From Flavobacterium aerium (GTDB lineage: Bacteria > Bacteroidota > Bacteroidia > Flavobacteriales > Flavobacteriaceae), in NCBI RefSeq assembly GCF_030766725.1, contig NZ_JARQWR010000001.1, positions 62,001 through 126,000 of the forward strand: a DNA stretch of 64,000 nucleotides, read 5' to 3'. The stretch's first letter is position 1. Each line of letters starts with the position of its first letter. A program made the translations under genes and the position numbers. The notes below the pieces were generated by a model that saw nothing but the letters and a program-made list of their open reading frames with translations, was not told the origin of the DNA and searched no databases. Below, in pieces: positions 35,120-43,709 of this stretch.

Positions 35120-35626
35120 ATGGGAATGATAGCCGAATACTTGATGATTGATGAGGAAACTTTGCAATCCTTATTAAAACTCGATAGTGAAGAACTATCC
35201 GATGAATTATTTGATATTGAAGAAAGCGAAAAGTTTCGTTCAATTGATATTGATAAATTGTGGGATGTGTTGCATTATTTTCTTACAGGCGTTTCAGCCA
35301 GTGATCCTATAGAAGGCGATAAGTTAAGTGAAGCGGTAGTGGGGGTTCATAATTTTCATTTGGATCCCGATGCAGATTTCATCACGTATACAAAAAATGA
35401 AGAATTGAATGCTATTATTATAGCATTAGATCAAATTGATTTCAAAAAACAATCAGAAGTTTTTGATTTAATTGCATTACAACAAAACGAAATTTATCCT
35501 AAAGGCATCTGGGAAGAAAATAGAACTGAACTACTGGAAGAGCTAGAATTAGCATTGAAAAATAGTATCGAATTTTACAAAAGTGCTTTGGTGACGAAAC
35601 ATCACGTTATTGTAAGTATTCTATAA
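35120..35626 (+). CDS. DUF1877 (YfbM-like) family protein
   Basis: The 168-residue protein opens with MGMIAEYLMIDEETLQSLL and contains SIDIDKLWDVLHYFLTG and a C-terminal helix (LLEELELALKNSIEFYKSALVTKHHVIVSIL), typical of DUF1877/YfbM. The family is common near immunity genes, but its function is unproven. It lies at the end of the immunity-type region. Confidence 0.82.
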   Translation: MGMIAEYLMIDEETLQSLLKLDSEELSDELFDIEESEKFRSIDIDKLWDVLHYFLTGVSASDPIEGDKLSEAVVGVHNFHLDPDADFITYTKNEELNAIIIALDQIDFKKQSEVFDLIALQQNEIYPKGIWEENRTELLEELELALKNSIEFYKSALVTKHHVIVSIL

Positions 35627-35632
35627 GTTATT

Positions 35633-36436
35633 TTATTTCTCAACTGTCCTCAATGCCCGTTTTACAATATAATCAGTTTCCTTAGTGTCACTTTCGCAAT
35701 TCCATCGATTGCATAATTCCTGTACAAACTGTGGTTGTGTTTTGCTGGCATCATTGAGCCAATTGGCTACGCTATTCTGAACATATTTGGCTTTGTCGGA
35801 GCGTAAAGATTCAAGAAGTGAAAGTCCTAAAGCAGGATTTTGCTTTAATTCTTCAATATGCTCACACCACACACCACGGGGACGAGTAGCTTCGGTAGCG
35901 AAGCGACGAATATTTTCATTCTCATGTTGTGTCCATAAGGTTAGAATCGTAATACTTTCCAATAGTTGCTTTGTTATGGATGGACGAACTGCCATCCAGC
36001 AAATTTCCCGTACCCCAAAATGAGTATCGGCTGCAAAGAGTTGAATTTTCTCTAATTTTTCTTCAATGGATAACGATGTGTCCCGACCAATGAAATAAGT
36101 TGCCCAACAACGAACCAAATCGGAAGTGTGATGAGAAAGCTCTTTTACTAAAACAGCATCATCGTGTTGTTGTGCCAATTCGTATAAGCTTGTACCAATC
36201 GTTTCGTTGATGGTATTGACTGTTTGTTTTTTTAAGGCATTAATACGCGCTAAAATAGGCTCTAGGTATATAGTTCGATTCAATGAAGCCAATAAGTTCT
36301 CTAAAAGTAGTCGTTGATCCACAGCAAGCCATTCTACAAGATTTGCGGTTTCAATAAGCCCTTCGTTTAATTGTTTTAAAATAACAACGGGAATATCTTT
36401 GGTCGATTTTGAGCCTTTGCGTTTTATAATTGGCAT
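35633..36436 (-). CDS. HEAT-repeat DNA alkylation repair protein (AlkC/AlkD-like)
   Basis: The 267-residue all-helical protein has the repeat-like pattern FGVREICWMAVRP, ENIRRFATEATRPRG and YVQNSVANWLNDASKTQP. These sequences are characteristic of AlkC/AlkD-type HEAT-repeat DNA glycosylases that remove alkylated purines. A catalytic Asp/Trp pair would be expected in the HEAT helices. Its start overlaps the stop of the peroxiredoxin-like gene by 13 bp, so it is co-transcribed with it. Confidence 0.85.
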   Translation of the reverse strand: MPIIKRKGSKSTKDIPVVILKQLNEGLIETANLVEWLAVDQRLLLENLLASLNRTIYLEPILARINALKKQTVNTINETIGTSLYELAQQHDDAVLVKELSHHTSDLVRCWATYFIGRDTSLSIEEKLEKIQLFAADTHFGVREICWMAVRPSITKQLLESITILTLWTQHENENIRRFATEATRPRGVWCEHIEELKQNPALGLSLLESLRSDKAKYVQNSVANWLNDASKTQPQFVQELCNRWNCESDTKETDYIVKRALRTVEK

Positions 36437-37071
36437 AGTAATTCGATTAATTGTTCAGTAGGCATACGTTGGGTGTAATCACTATCTACAAATTTATAGC
36501 ATAAAGTAGAATCTTGATCAATTATAAATAAGGCAGGAAAAGGCAATGTATTCTCAATGTTGTTGTTGAATACAGCCAATTCAATACCGAGTTGTTGGTA
36601 GTACGGAAGAACAAAATCTTGCACTTGAAAAGCAATCCCAAGTTGTTTTGCAAGACTATTATTGGTGTCGGTTAATACTTCAAAGTTGAGGTTGAGTTTT
36701 TCTACTAGTGTAAGACTATGGTCTGGGCTTTGTGGTGATATGGCGACCAATGTATAATTTTGTGTTTTAATTTTTGAAAGGGCATTTTGTAAAGCAATAA
36801 GCTCTAAATTACAATAAGGACACCAACTACCTCTGTAAAAAGTAACGACCATTTTTCCCTTTTTTAGAATATCGTGTGAATGTATAGGGATTTGTAGAGC
36901 ATTTTCTAAAATGAAATCAGGGAAACGATTATTCACTTTTATGGAGTTTGCCTCTAAATTCTGTCTCTTTAAATCTAGAATAGATTGATTAAAGACTTCT
37001 AAAGTCTCTAGTGGGAGTTGAGAGGCTAATTGGGTATTGAGAAGTTCAATTTGCTTTGCTAAATCTGCCAT
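36424..37071 (-). CDS. Peroxiredoxin-like thioredoxin-fold protein (AhpC/TSA family)
   Basis: The 215-residue protein has VTFYRGSWCPYCNLELIALQNALSKIKTQNYTLVAISPQSPDHS near residue 75. A CPYC active site follows YRGSW, as in AhpC/TSA-type peroxiredoxin-like proteins. A later LFIIDQDSTLCYKF completes the fold. Likely cytoplasmic hydroperoxide or thiol reduction. It overlaps the alkylation repair gene and is divergent from an HxlR regulator, a likely redox-responsive pair. Confidence 0.85.
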   Translation of the reverse strand: MADLAKQIELLNTQLASQLPLETLEVFNQSILDLKRQNLEANSIKVNNRFPDFILENALQIPIHSHDILKKGKMVVTFYRGSWCPYCNLELIALQNALSKIKTQNYTLVAISPQSPDHSLTLVEKLNLNFEVLTDTNNSLAKQLGIAFQVQDFVLPYYQQLGIELAVFNNNIENTLPFPALFIIDQDSTLCYKFVDSDYTQRMPTEQLIELLCQL

Positions 37072-37168
37072 TTGTTGAGGTTTTCATTATTTTTGTAAAG
37101 GTTGGAAATCAAAAAAGAATAGGCAATACCGCATATTTTTATCCCTATGGGAGAAAAAAATCAATAAT

Positions 37169-37528
37169 ATGAAAACAAAGGAAAGAATCGAAGAAAATAA
37201 AATTTGTCCATTGGAGATAGCGGTTAATTCCATCAGCGGAAAATGGAAAGTACCTATTGTATGGCAAATGAATGAAGGGAAAAAACGTCCGAGTGAGTTT
37301 TTAAGAGGCATTGCTAAGGTAGATCGCCGAGTATTGAATCAGCAACTCAAAGAAATGGAAGCGGATGGAATCATTACAAAGGAATCTTTTCCAGAATTAC
37401 CACCTCGAGTAGAATATTCTTTAACAGAAACGGGTAAGAAACTTGTAGCAGTTTTATGGCAACTGAATGACTGGGGTAAGATATTGGTAAAAGAAAAAGG
37501 ATTAGAGGAGCTTATGGAGAATAAATAA
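37169..37528 (+). CDS. HxlR-family transcriptional regulator
   Basis: The 119-residue winged-helix protein has CPLEIAVNSISGKWKVPIVWQM with the family Cys at residue 13, then RPSEFLRGIAKVDRRVLNQQLKEMEADGIITKESFPELPPRVEYSLTETG. HxlR proteins often sense quinones, aldehydes or oxidants via this N-terminal Cys. It is divergent from the peroxiredoxin-like/alkylation repair pair with 97 bp between, and is their likely regulator. Confidence 0.92.
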   Translation: MKTKERIEENKICPLEIAVNSISGKWKVPIVWQMNEGKKRPSEFLRGIAKVDRRVLNQQLKEMEADGIITKESFPELPPRVEYSLTETGKKLVAVLWQLNDWGKILVKEKGLEELMENK

Positions 37529-37813
37529 GCCTTTTTAAAGCATTGAATAATATCCCGCAGGAAAATCAGCTATTTTTGAATTGAAGTCTTAAAACAAGTC
37601 TTTATGAGATTCAAATACAATTTCTAATACGGTTGTTTAAATCCATCGAACTTTAGGTTGAGGTTTTCTTGATTTGAAGAGTAATCGCAAACCCGTTTTT
37701 GTGTTTTGAAATTGTAGAAAACAAAAAGACGTCGAATGAAAGAGAATTTTTCGTCGAGTACGATAACTTTTGGAAGTAAAAGTGAATGTAATTTGGAAAC
37801 GAATAAAAACAAA
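37529..37813. other. Gene-free region between the HxlR gene and tRNA-Asn
   Basis: About 285 bp. It contains a cryptic TATTTTTG (-7-like, plus strand, 37571-37578) and two overlapping antisense frames of 62 codons that look non-coding. No repeats stand out. Confidence 0.5.
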
Positions 37814-37839
37814 AAAGACGATCATTTCTGATCGTCTTT
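37814..37839 (-). terminator. Terminator of tRNA-Asn
   Basis: An 11-bp perfect stem (AAAGACGATCA with its complement) and 4-nt loop, followed by a T-rich tail on the minus strand, lies directly downstream of the tRNA. Confidence 0.9.
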
Positions 37840-37848
37840 CGTTTTGTG

Positions 37849-37922
37849 CTCCCCCTCTTGGGCTCGAACCAAGGACCCTCTGATTAACAGTCAGATGCTC
37901 TAACCAACTGAGCTAAGGAGGA
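37849..37922 (-). tRNA. trnN: tRNA-Asn (anticodon GTT)
   Basis: A 74-nt cloverleaf with a 7-bp acceptor stem (TCCTCCT with AGGGGGA), a D-arm GCTC/GAGC, anticodon stem TCTGA/TCAGA around the loop CTGTTAA (anticodon GTT), and a T-arm CTTGG/CCAAG with loop TTCGAGC. The CCA is not encoded; the discriminator base is G. Confidence 0.97.
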
Positions 37923-37947
37923 AGGCGTATTGCCTTGTAAAGCGGTG

Positions 37948-37977
37948 CAAATATAGGGCTAAATTTGATTCTTGCAA
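37948..37977 (-). promoter_or_regulatory. Promoter of tRNA-Asn
   Basis: On the minus strand TTG (37977-37975), a 19-nt spacer and TATATTTG (37955-37948) form an ideal Bacteroidota promoter. Transcription would start near 37941, about 19 nt before the mature 5' end. Confidence 0.85.
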
Positions 37978-38006
37978 ATAAAAATGAAATTTTTTTTGAT
38001 TTTTTT

Positions 38007-39350
38007 TTACTTGCTCGTTATCGCCCGATAGATATCATTTCCGTTTGCGAAAAGTAGTAGTGATATAAGTAAAACAAAACCAACTAATTGAGCACGTTCT
38101 AAGAATTTATCCGACGGTTTTTTACCCGTAATCATTTCGTATAATAAAAACATCACATGACCACCATCAAGAGCAGGAATTGGTAATAAATTCATCACCC
38201 CAAGCATAATTGAAAGCATCGCAGTACGTCCCCAAAATACTTCCCAATCCCAAGATTGTGGAAAAATATCGAAAATTGCTTTGAATCCACCTACACCTTT
38301 GTAAGCTCCAGTCTCTGGATTGAAGATTGCTTTTAGCTGTTTGAAGTAACCAAATAGTTCTTCTTTACCACGAACTAAACCGGCAGGAATAGATTCTGCA
38401 AAACTATATTTTTGATGTTGGATTTTATAATAACCCAATTTTTCTAAGTTTTCAATTTTTAACCCACCTAAAGCAACACCCAATTTACCTTCATTGTTTA
38501 CTGTAACATTCACCGTTTCGGTTTTGTCATTACGTAATACAGTAGCAGGAATAGTTTGTCCTTTATGCGTGTCTAATACAACAGCAGCCTGATCAAAATA
38601 ACGAATAGGAGTACCATCAAGGCTTGTGATAATATCCTGAGGTTTTAAGACAGCCTCATTCTTAGATTCTGGTGAAGGGCCAGCAACGACAAAAGGAGTA
38701 CGTAGACCAATGAATGGTTTTTTCTCACCTTTCATTAATTGATCGATTAGGTCAATTGGTAAGTCGATTTTTTGTTCTACCCCATTTCTTTCAATCAATA
38801 CGTTTTTAGCAAATAGCATTTTGTTTGGAATTTCATTGAATTTTTCCATTTTTACGCCATCCACTTCCAGGATTTTATCCCCTGTTTTTAAGCCGATTTG
38901 TTCTCCTACCGAAGTAGTTACCCAAATTCCATCTTTTAATTCGTTATTGTTTAGGAATAAGTTACCATAAGCATATGCCATTCCAATATAGATAATGAAA
39001 GCCAAGATAAAGTTTACTGTAACACCACCTAACATAATAATTAAACGCTGCCAAGTAGGCTTAGAACGGAATTCCCAAGGCTTTGGTTCTTCAGCCATTT
39101 GTTCCTTATCCATACTTTCGTCAATCATTCCGGCAATTTTTACATAACCTCCTAATGGTAACCATCCGATACCGTATTCTGTATCACCAATTTTCTTTTT
39201 TAATAAAGAGAACTTTATATCAAAAAATAAATAGAATTTTTCGACTCTGGTTTTGAATGCTTTGGCAGGGATAAAATGCCCCAATTCGTGTAGTACAATC
39301 AGTAAGGATAAACTCAATAAAAACTGACCAAGCTTGATAACTATTTCCAT
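38007..39350 (-). CDS. rseP: RIP metalloprotease RseP (site-2 protease)
   Basis: The 447-residue membrane protease has HELGHF at residues about 21-26 in the first membrane helix, the catalytic zinc motif of S2P enzymes. A PDZ domain is suggested by TGDKILEVDGVKM, a second PDZ-like region by PQDIITSLDGTPI, and the third ligand lies in LPIPALDGGH. It cleaves membrane-bound anti-sigma factors. Length is normal. A putative -7 box lies 30 bp upstream. Confidence 0.96.
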   Translation of the reverse strand: MEIVIKLGQFLLSLSLLIVLHELGHFIPAKAFKTRVEKFYLFFDIKFSLLKKKIGDTEYGIGWLPLGGYVKIAGMIDESMDKEQMAEEPKPWEFRSKPTWQRLIIMLGGVTVNFILAFIIYIGMAYAYGNLFLNNNELKDGIWVTTSVGEQIGLKTGDKILEVDGVKMEKFNEIPNKMLFAKNVLIERNGVEQKIDLPIDLIDQLMKGEKKPFIGLRTPFVVAGPSPESKNEAVLKPQDIITSLDGTPIRYFDQAAVVLDTHKGQTIPATVLRNDKTETVNVTVNNEGKLGVALGGLKIENLEKLGYYKIQHQKYSFAESIPAGLVRGKEELFGYFKQLKAIFNPETGAYKGVGGFKAIFDIFPQSWDWEVFWGRTAMLSIMLGVMNLLPIPALDGGHVMFLLYEMITGKKPSDKFLERAQLVGFVLLISLLLFANGNDIYRAITSK

Positions 39351-39379
39351 TTTTAAAATTTAGATTCTATAATAACGCA

Positions 39380-39387
39380 CAAAAGTA
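39380..39387 (-). promoter_or_regulatory. -7 box of rseP
   Basis: TACTTTTG on the minus strand fits TAnnTTTG; no TTG is found at the expected distance. Confidence 0.5.
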
Positions 39388-39532
39388 ACGTTTTCTCTTT
39401 TATTTATGACGAGATATTCTTTTACAGCAATTTAAAAGAATGTTAATACTTTGTCGAATACTTTTTTTGTCCAATAGTCAAAGTCAAAAAGCATGCCTAG
39501 AAGATGTTTGGCAGTTTCTGCCAGATCAATGA

Positions 39533-40405
39533 TTAAACAGAAGCCGTAATAGTTTGTGTTTTTTCTTTCACTTGTTTTCTATAAACAGAAGGTGAAATAG
39601 TATTGTAGTTTTTAAAATACTTATTGAAGTGGCTCAAGTCGGTAAAGCCCATTTCCTGACTAATTTCTTTAATAGAAAGCGAACTGTATTGCAGCCTGTT
39701 TTCTATAAGTTTTACTTTATAACTATTCACATATTCTCGAAGTGTAACGCCAGTTTGTTCTTTAAAGAAGATACCAATGTAATGTTTGGAATAGCTAAAG
39801 GTGTCAGCCAAATGGTTTAAGTGAGTACGCTCTGCACAAAAGATATTATTATGAATATAATGTACCATTTTAGTAATCTTGTCACACTGCTTGTGTTCCG
39901 GATTGGGAATAATACTTGGGATATTACGTTTAAGAATAGAAAACACAGCTTGAATCAGGATAAATAAAGTTTCGTTATTCTGATCAAATGATTGTTCCCA
40001 TTCCGATACTATAAGACGCATTAATGCATTGGTTTTCTCCATGTCTGCCTTAGATTTTAATAAAGGAAAACGGTTTCTTTTAGCGTGAATAAGCAATTCA
40101 TCCAACTGTTTATACCAATAATTATGCGCTTGTATATTTTCAACTTTATCTAGATAGACATTGGTGAATTTTAAAAAAGTAAATTCTGTTTCTTCTTCAA
40201 TCACAAAACTATGGTAGTCGGAAGGTGTTAGTAAAAAAAGAGCTGGGCCATCATAAAGGTAAGTGGCGCCAGATAAGGAATGTATGCCTTTTCCGCGATG
40301 AATAAAAATCATTTCAAAATGATTATGATTGTGTACAGGATGTTCCCATTCCGCTGAAATGAAATGATGAACCTTTAAAAACTCATGTTGAATATAGCGT
40401 TTCAT
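39533..40405 (-). CDS. AraC-family transcriptional regulator
   Basis: The 290-residue protein has an N-terminal cupin-type sensor domain (SAEWEHPVHNHNHFEMIFIHRGKGIHSLSG) and a C-terminal double helix-turn-helix (TFSYSKHYIGIFFKEQTGVTLREYVNSYKVKLIENRLQYSSLSIKEISQEMGFTDLSHFNKYFKNY). It is divergent from the OYE operon with 183 bp between and probably controls it. A ligand cannot be assigned. Confidence 0.92.
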   Translation of the reverse strand: MKRYIQHEFLKVHHFISAEWEHPVHNHNHFEMIFIHRGKGIHSLSGATYLYDGPALFLLTPSDYHSFVIEEETEFTFLKFTNVYLDKVENIQAHNYWYKQLDELLIHAKRNRFPLLKSKADMEKTNALMRLIVSEWEQSFDQNNETLFILIQAVFSILKRNIPSIIPNPEHKQCDKITKMVHYIHNNIFCAERTHLNHLADTFSYSKHYIGIFFKEQTGVTLREYVNSYKVKLIENRLQYSSLSIKEISQEMGFTDLSHFNKYFKNYNTISPSVYRKQVKEKTQTITASV

Positions 40406-40431
40406 TATAAGAAAGATACCAATTAAGCATA

Positions 40432-40439
40432 CAAATGTA
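40432..40439 (-). promoter_or_regulatory. -7 box of the AraC gene
   Basis: TACATTTG on the minus strand lies 26 bp before the ATG and fits the consensus. A -33 TTG at ideal spacing is missing. Confidence 0.5.
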
Positions 40440-40482
40440 CCATTTTGGTGGTGAAATCTGCCGTAATTTTACATCATAATTC

Positions 40483-40540
40483 AAAAGTCAGGTTTTATCC
40501 GGGATTTAGAGATATAAAATAAAACCCACATTTGACTTTT
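40483..40540. promoter_or_regulatory. Long imperfect inverted repeat upstream of the OYE operon
   Basis: AAAAGTCA-GGTTTTAT (40483-40498) is repeated inverted as ATAAAACC (40519-40526) and TGACTTTT (40533-40540), with a 6-nt interruption and a 20-nt loop. It lies in the divergent promoter region and could be an operator dyad of the AraC regulator or an mRNA leader hairpin. Confidence 0.5.
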
Positions 40541-40588
40541 TTCAAAGCATTCAGAAACAATTACTGACAACATTTAAAACAAAAGAAA

Positions 40589-41662
40589 ATGGCTTCAAAA
40601 CTGTTCGCTCCGTTGACAATTAAAGAGATTACATTAAAAAATAGAATAGCAATTTCACCGATGTGCCAATACAGTGCCATTGATGGATTTGCAAACGATT
40701 GGCATTTAGTTCATTTGGGGAGCCGAGCGATTGGTGGTGCGGGATTAATTATACAAGAAGCGACGGCGGTATCACCAGAAGGGCGAATTTCACCAGAAGA
40801 TTTAGGAATTTGGAAAGATGAACAAATTGAAAAATACAAAGCAATTACGACTTTTATTGAAACGCAAGGAGCAGTTCCTGGAATTCAATTGGCACATGCA
40901 GGGAGAAAAGCCAGTGCAGCAGCACCGTGGAATGATCGTAAAAAAGTATTGATTAACAATGGTGGATGGACGACAGTAGCACCTAGTGCAATTCCATTTA
41001 ATGACGATGAAGAAATACCCGTTGCGTTAGATACACAAGGAATTCAGAAAGTAATAGAAGATTTTAAGACAGCAACCATTAGAGCAGTAGAAGCAGGGTA
41101 TAAAGTAATGGAAATCCATGGAGCACATGGTTATTTATTACACCAGTTTTTATCCCCATTGAGCAATAAAAGAACGGACGAATACGGAGGTAGTTTTGAA
41201 AATAGAATACGTTTGCTATTGGAAACCGTAGCGGCGGTACAGAGTGTATGGCCTACTAATCTTCCGTTATTTGTCCGTATCTCGGCAACAGATTGGGCTG
41301 ATGGTGGATGGAATGCAGACGAATCTGTGAAATTATCTCAATTATTAAAAGATCGTGGAGTTGATTTAATTGATACTTCTACTGGAGGATTGGTTTCCTA
41401 CCAAAAAATTCCCGTTGGGCCAAACTACCAAGTGCCTTTTGCAGAAAGAATAAAAAAAGAAACAGGGATATTGACTGGAGCCGTAGGACTGATAACAGAT
41501 CCAAAACAAGCCGATGCAATTATTGAAAAAGGACAAGCCGATTTAGTATTGTTTGCCCGTGAATCGTTACGTGATCCAAATTTAGCATTGACATTTGCAG
41601 ACGCATTAAAAACGGATGTGACTTGGCCAAACCAATATGAAAGAGCAAAAAGAAGACACTAA
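40589..41662 (+). CDS. Old yellow enzyme family NADH:flavin oxidoreductase (YqjM-like)
   Basis: The 357-residue TIM-barrel FMN enzyme has MCQYSAIDGFANDWHLVHLGSRAIGG near residue 27, HGAHGYLLHQFLSPLSNKRTDEYGGSFENR near residue 170, and a Lys/Arg FMN phosphate site in TGAVGLI and VLFARESLRDP. OYE enzymes reduce activated alkenes and quinones with NAD(P)H. First gene of the operon, 33 bp before the Gfo/Idh gene. Confidence 0.95.
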   Translation: MASKLFAPLTIKEITLKNRIAISPMCQYSAIDGFANDWHLVHLGSRAIGGAGLIIQEATAVSPEGRISPEDLGIWKDEQIEKYKAITTFIETQGAVPGIQLAHAGRKASAAAPWNDRKKVLINNGGWTTVAPSAIPFNDDEEIPVALDTQGIQKVIEDFKTATIRAVEAGYKVMEIHGAHGYLLHQFLSPLSNKRTDEYGGSFENRIRLLLETVAAVQSVWPTNLPLFVRISATDWADGGWNADESVKLSQLLKDRGVDLIDTSTGGLVSYQKIPVGPNYQVPFAERIKKETGILTGAVGLITDPKQADAIIEKGQADLVLFARESLRDPNLALTFADALKTDVTWPNQYERAKRRH

Positions 41663-41694
41663 TTAATAAACGGATACAGCAAAAGATTGTAAAC

Positions 41695-42738
41695 ATGAAG
41701 AAAATTAAAGTAGCGCTTCTTTCTTATGGTGTTTCAGGAAAGATATTCCATGCGCCATTTATAGAGCAACATCCTGGTTTTGAATTGACAGGAAGTTGGG
41801 AACGAAGTAAGCAACTAATCCAATTGGATTACCCGACAATTAAAAGTTATAAAACCATAGAAGAACTGTTGGCAGACGATGTGGATTTAGTAATTGTAAA
41901 TACCCCTATTGCTACCCATTTTGAATATACTAAACAAGTATTATTAGCAGGAAAACATGCAGTAGTAGAAAAAGCATTTACGACCACAGTTGCAGAAGCG
42001 CAAGAGTTAAAAAGAATTGCGGAAGAACAAGGAGTATTGCTGAGTGTGTTCCAAAATCGTCGTTGGGATAGTGATTTTAAGACAGTTCAAAATGTGCTCA
42101 ACCGAAAAGTACTTGGAGAAATTGTAGAAGCTGAAATACATTTTGATCGATATAATCCAACGTTAAGTCCTAAACAACATAAGGAAACAAAAAATGCAGG
42201 AGCAGGAATTGTAATGGATTTAGGATCGCATATTATAGATCAGGCATTGTGCTTGTTTGGAATGCCAAAAGCAGTATTTGCTGACTTTCAAATTCTAAGA
42301 CTGCACTCTTTAGTAGAAGATTATTTTGAAATTCTATTGTATTACCCTGCGTTTCGAGTGCGATTGAAAGCGACCTTTTTTGCCAGAGCAACCGTACCAG
42401 CTTATGTGATACATGGAACAAAAGGTTCTTTTTTGAAAAAAAGAGGCGATGTGCAAGAGGACGATTTGAAAGCAGGAAAAAAATTATCCGATCATGACTG
42501 GGGAGTAGAACCCGATTCATTAGCAGGATTTTTACATACAGAGAAAGATGGGGTAGTAATAGAACAGAAAATATCAGCGATTGCAGGAAACTATTCAGGG
42601 TATTATGAGCAATTGTACCAAAGTATTGCAAATAATCAATCGCTACCAGTAACTGTCAGTGAAGGAATTCACGTAATGCAGATTATTGAAGCGGCCAGAG
42701 AAAGCAACGCGACAAAAAAAGTAATAGAATTAGCATAA
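41695..42738 (+). CDS. Gfo/Idh/MocA-family oxidoreductase
   Basis: The 347-residue NAD(P)-binding protein has an N-terminal Rossmann domain (GVSGKIFHAPFIEQHPGFELTGSWER), VIVNTPIATHFEYTKQVLLAGKHAVVEKAFTTT with the family EKP replaced by EKA, and a C-terminal alpha/beta domain with GAGIVMDLGSHIIDQALCLFG. Acts on sugar- or inositol-type substrates; identity unknown. It lies between the OYE gene and the aldo/keto reductase gene, 10 bp before the latter. Confidence 0.93.
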   Translation: MKKIKVALLSYGVSGKIFHAPFIEQHPGFELTGSWERSKQLIQLDYPTIKSYKTIEELLADDVDLVIVNTPIATHFEYTKQVLLAGKHAVVEKAFTTTVAEAQELKRIAEEQGVLLSVFQNRRWDSDFKTVQNVLNRKVLGEIVEAEIHFDRYNPTLSPKQHKETKNAGAGIVMDLGSHIIDQALCLFGMPKAVFADFQILRLHSLVEDYFEILLYYPAFRVRLKATFFARATVPAYVIHGTKGSFLKKRGDVQEDDLKAGKKLSDHDWGVEPDSLAGFLHTEKDGVVIEQKISAIAGNYSGYYEQLYQSIANNQSLPVTVSEGIHVMQIIEAARESNATKKVIELA

Positions 42739-42748
42739 AAAAGAGATC

Positions 42749-43705
42749 ATGAAAAAAGTACAATTAGGAAATAGCGATTTACAAGTAAGCCCAATCACCT
42801 TTGGAGGAAACGTTTTTGGATGGACAATCGATCAACAGAAATCTTTCGAAATCTTAGATGCTTTTGTAGCAGCAGGATTCAATTTTATTGATACAGCCGA
42901 TGTGTATTCTCGTTGGGTACCAGGAAATGAAGGAGGGGAATCGGAGAAAATCATTGGAAATTGGATAAAAGAACGAAAAAACCGTGACCAAATCATTTTG
43001 ACTACAAAAGTAGGAAGTGATATGGGGAATGGTAAAAAAGGATTAAAGAAAAAATACATCATTCAAGAGATAGAAGATTCATTAACAAGACTACAAACCG
43101 ATTTCGTGGATTTGTACCAAAGTCATTATGATGATTTGGATACACCAATTCAAGAAACGTTAGAAGCCTATGATACATTGATTAAGGCGGGTAAAGTACG
43201 TTGGATTGGAGCATCAAATTTTTCTCCAGAACGTCTTCAAGAATCATTAGATGTTAGTAAAGAAATGGGATTACCAAGATATCAAACGTTTCAGCCACAC
43301 TATAACTTGTATGAAAGAGAGGTATTTGAGAAAGAACTAGAGAAAATCACATTAGATAATAATTTGGGAGTAATTAATTATTATGCTTTGGCAAGTGGAT
43401 TTTTAACAGGGAAATACCGTTCTGTAGAAGATTTAAAGAAAAGTGCTCGTGGTGGTGGAATTGAAAAATATCTGGATGCAAGAGGATTGAAAATTCTGGA
43501 CGCTCTAGATAAGGTTGCTGCACAATACAATACAACACCAGCCACAGTATCATTAGCATGGTTATTAAATAGACCTTCAGTTACAGCACCAATTGTAAGT
43601 GCAACTAGTATTTCACAATTAGATGCGATTATCAAAGCACCACAATTACAATTAGATCAAAACTCAATCAGTTTATTAGACCAAGCCAGCGCTTGGAAGA
43701 TGTAA
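42749..43705 (+). CDS. Aldo/keto reductase
   Basis: The 318-residue TIM-barrel reductase has the catalytic tetrad Asp and Tyr in FNFIDTADVYSRW near residue 48, Lys in IILTTKVGSDMG near residue 87, and His in VDLYQSHYDDLDTP near residue 125. The NADPH site ends in SATSISQLDAI. Substrate unknown. It is part of the OYE operon and is followed by an MFS gene 4 bp downstream. Confidence 0.95.
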   Translation: MKKVQLGNSDLQVSPITFGGNVFGWTIDQQKSFEILDAFVAAGFNFIDTADVYSRWVPGNEGGESEKIIGNWIKERKNRDQIILTTKVGSDMGNGKKGLKKKYIIQEIEDSLTRLQTDFVDLYQSHYDDLDTPIQETLEAYDTLIKAGKVRWIGASNFSPERLQESLDVSKEMGLPRYQTFQPHYNLYEREVFEKELEKITLDNNLGVINYYALASGFLTGKYRSVEDLKKSARGGGIEKYLDARGLKILDALDKVAAQYNTTPATVSLAWLLNRPSVTAPIVSATSISQLDAIIKAPQLQLDQNSISLLDQASAWKM

Positions 43706-43709
43706 GAAT

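Noticed and set aside
37624..37825. Two overlapping 62-codon antisense frames in the gap before tRNA-Asn
   Set aside because: They overlap each other in different frames, partly overlap the tRNA terminator, and have no recognisable features.
40483..40540. A riboswitch before the OYE operon
   Set aside because: The inverted repeat is simple and short, with no conserved aptamer motif that I could recognise; an operator is at least as likely.
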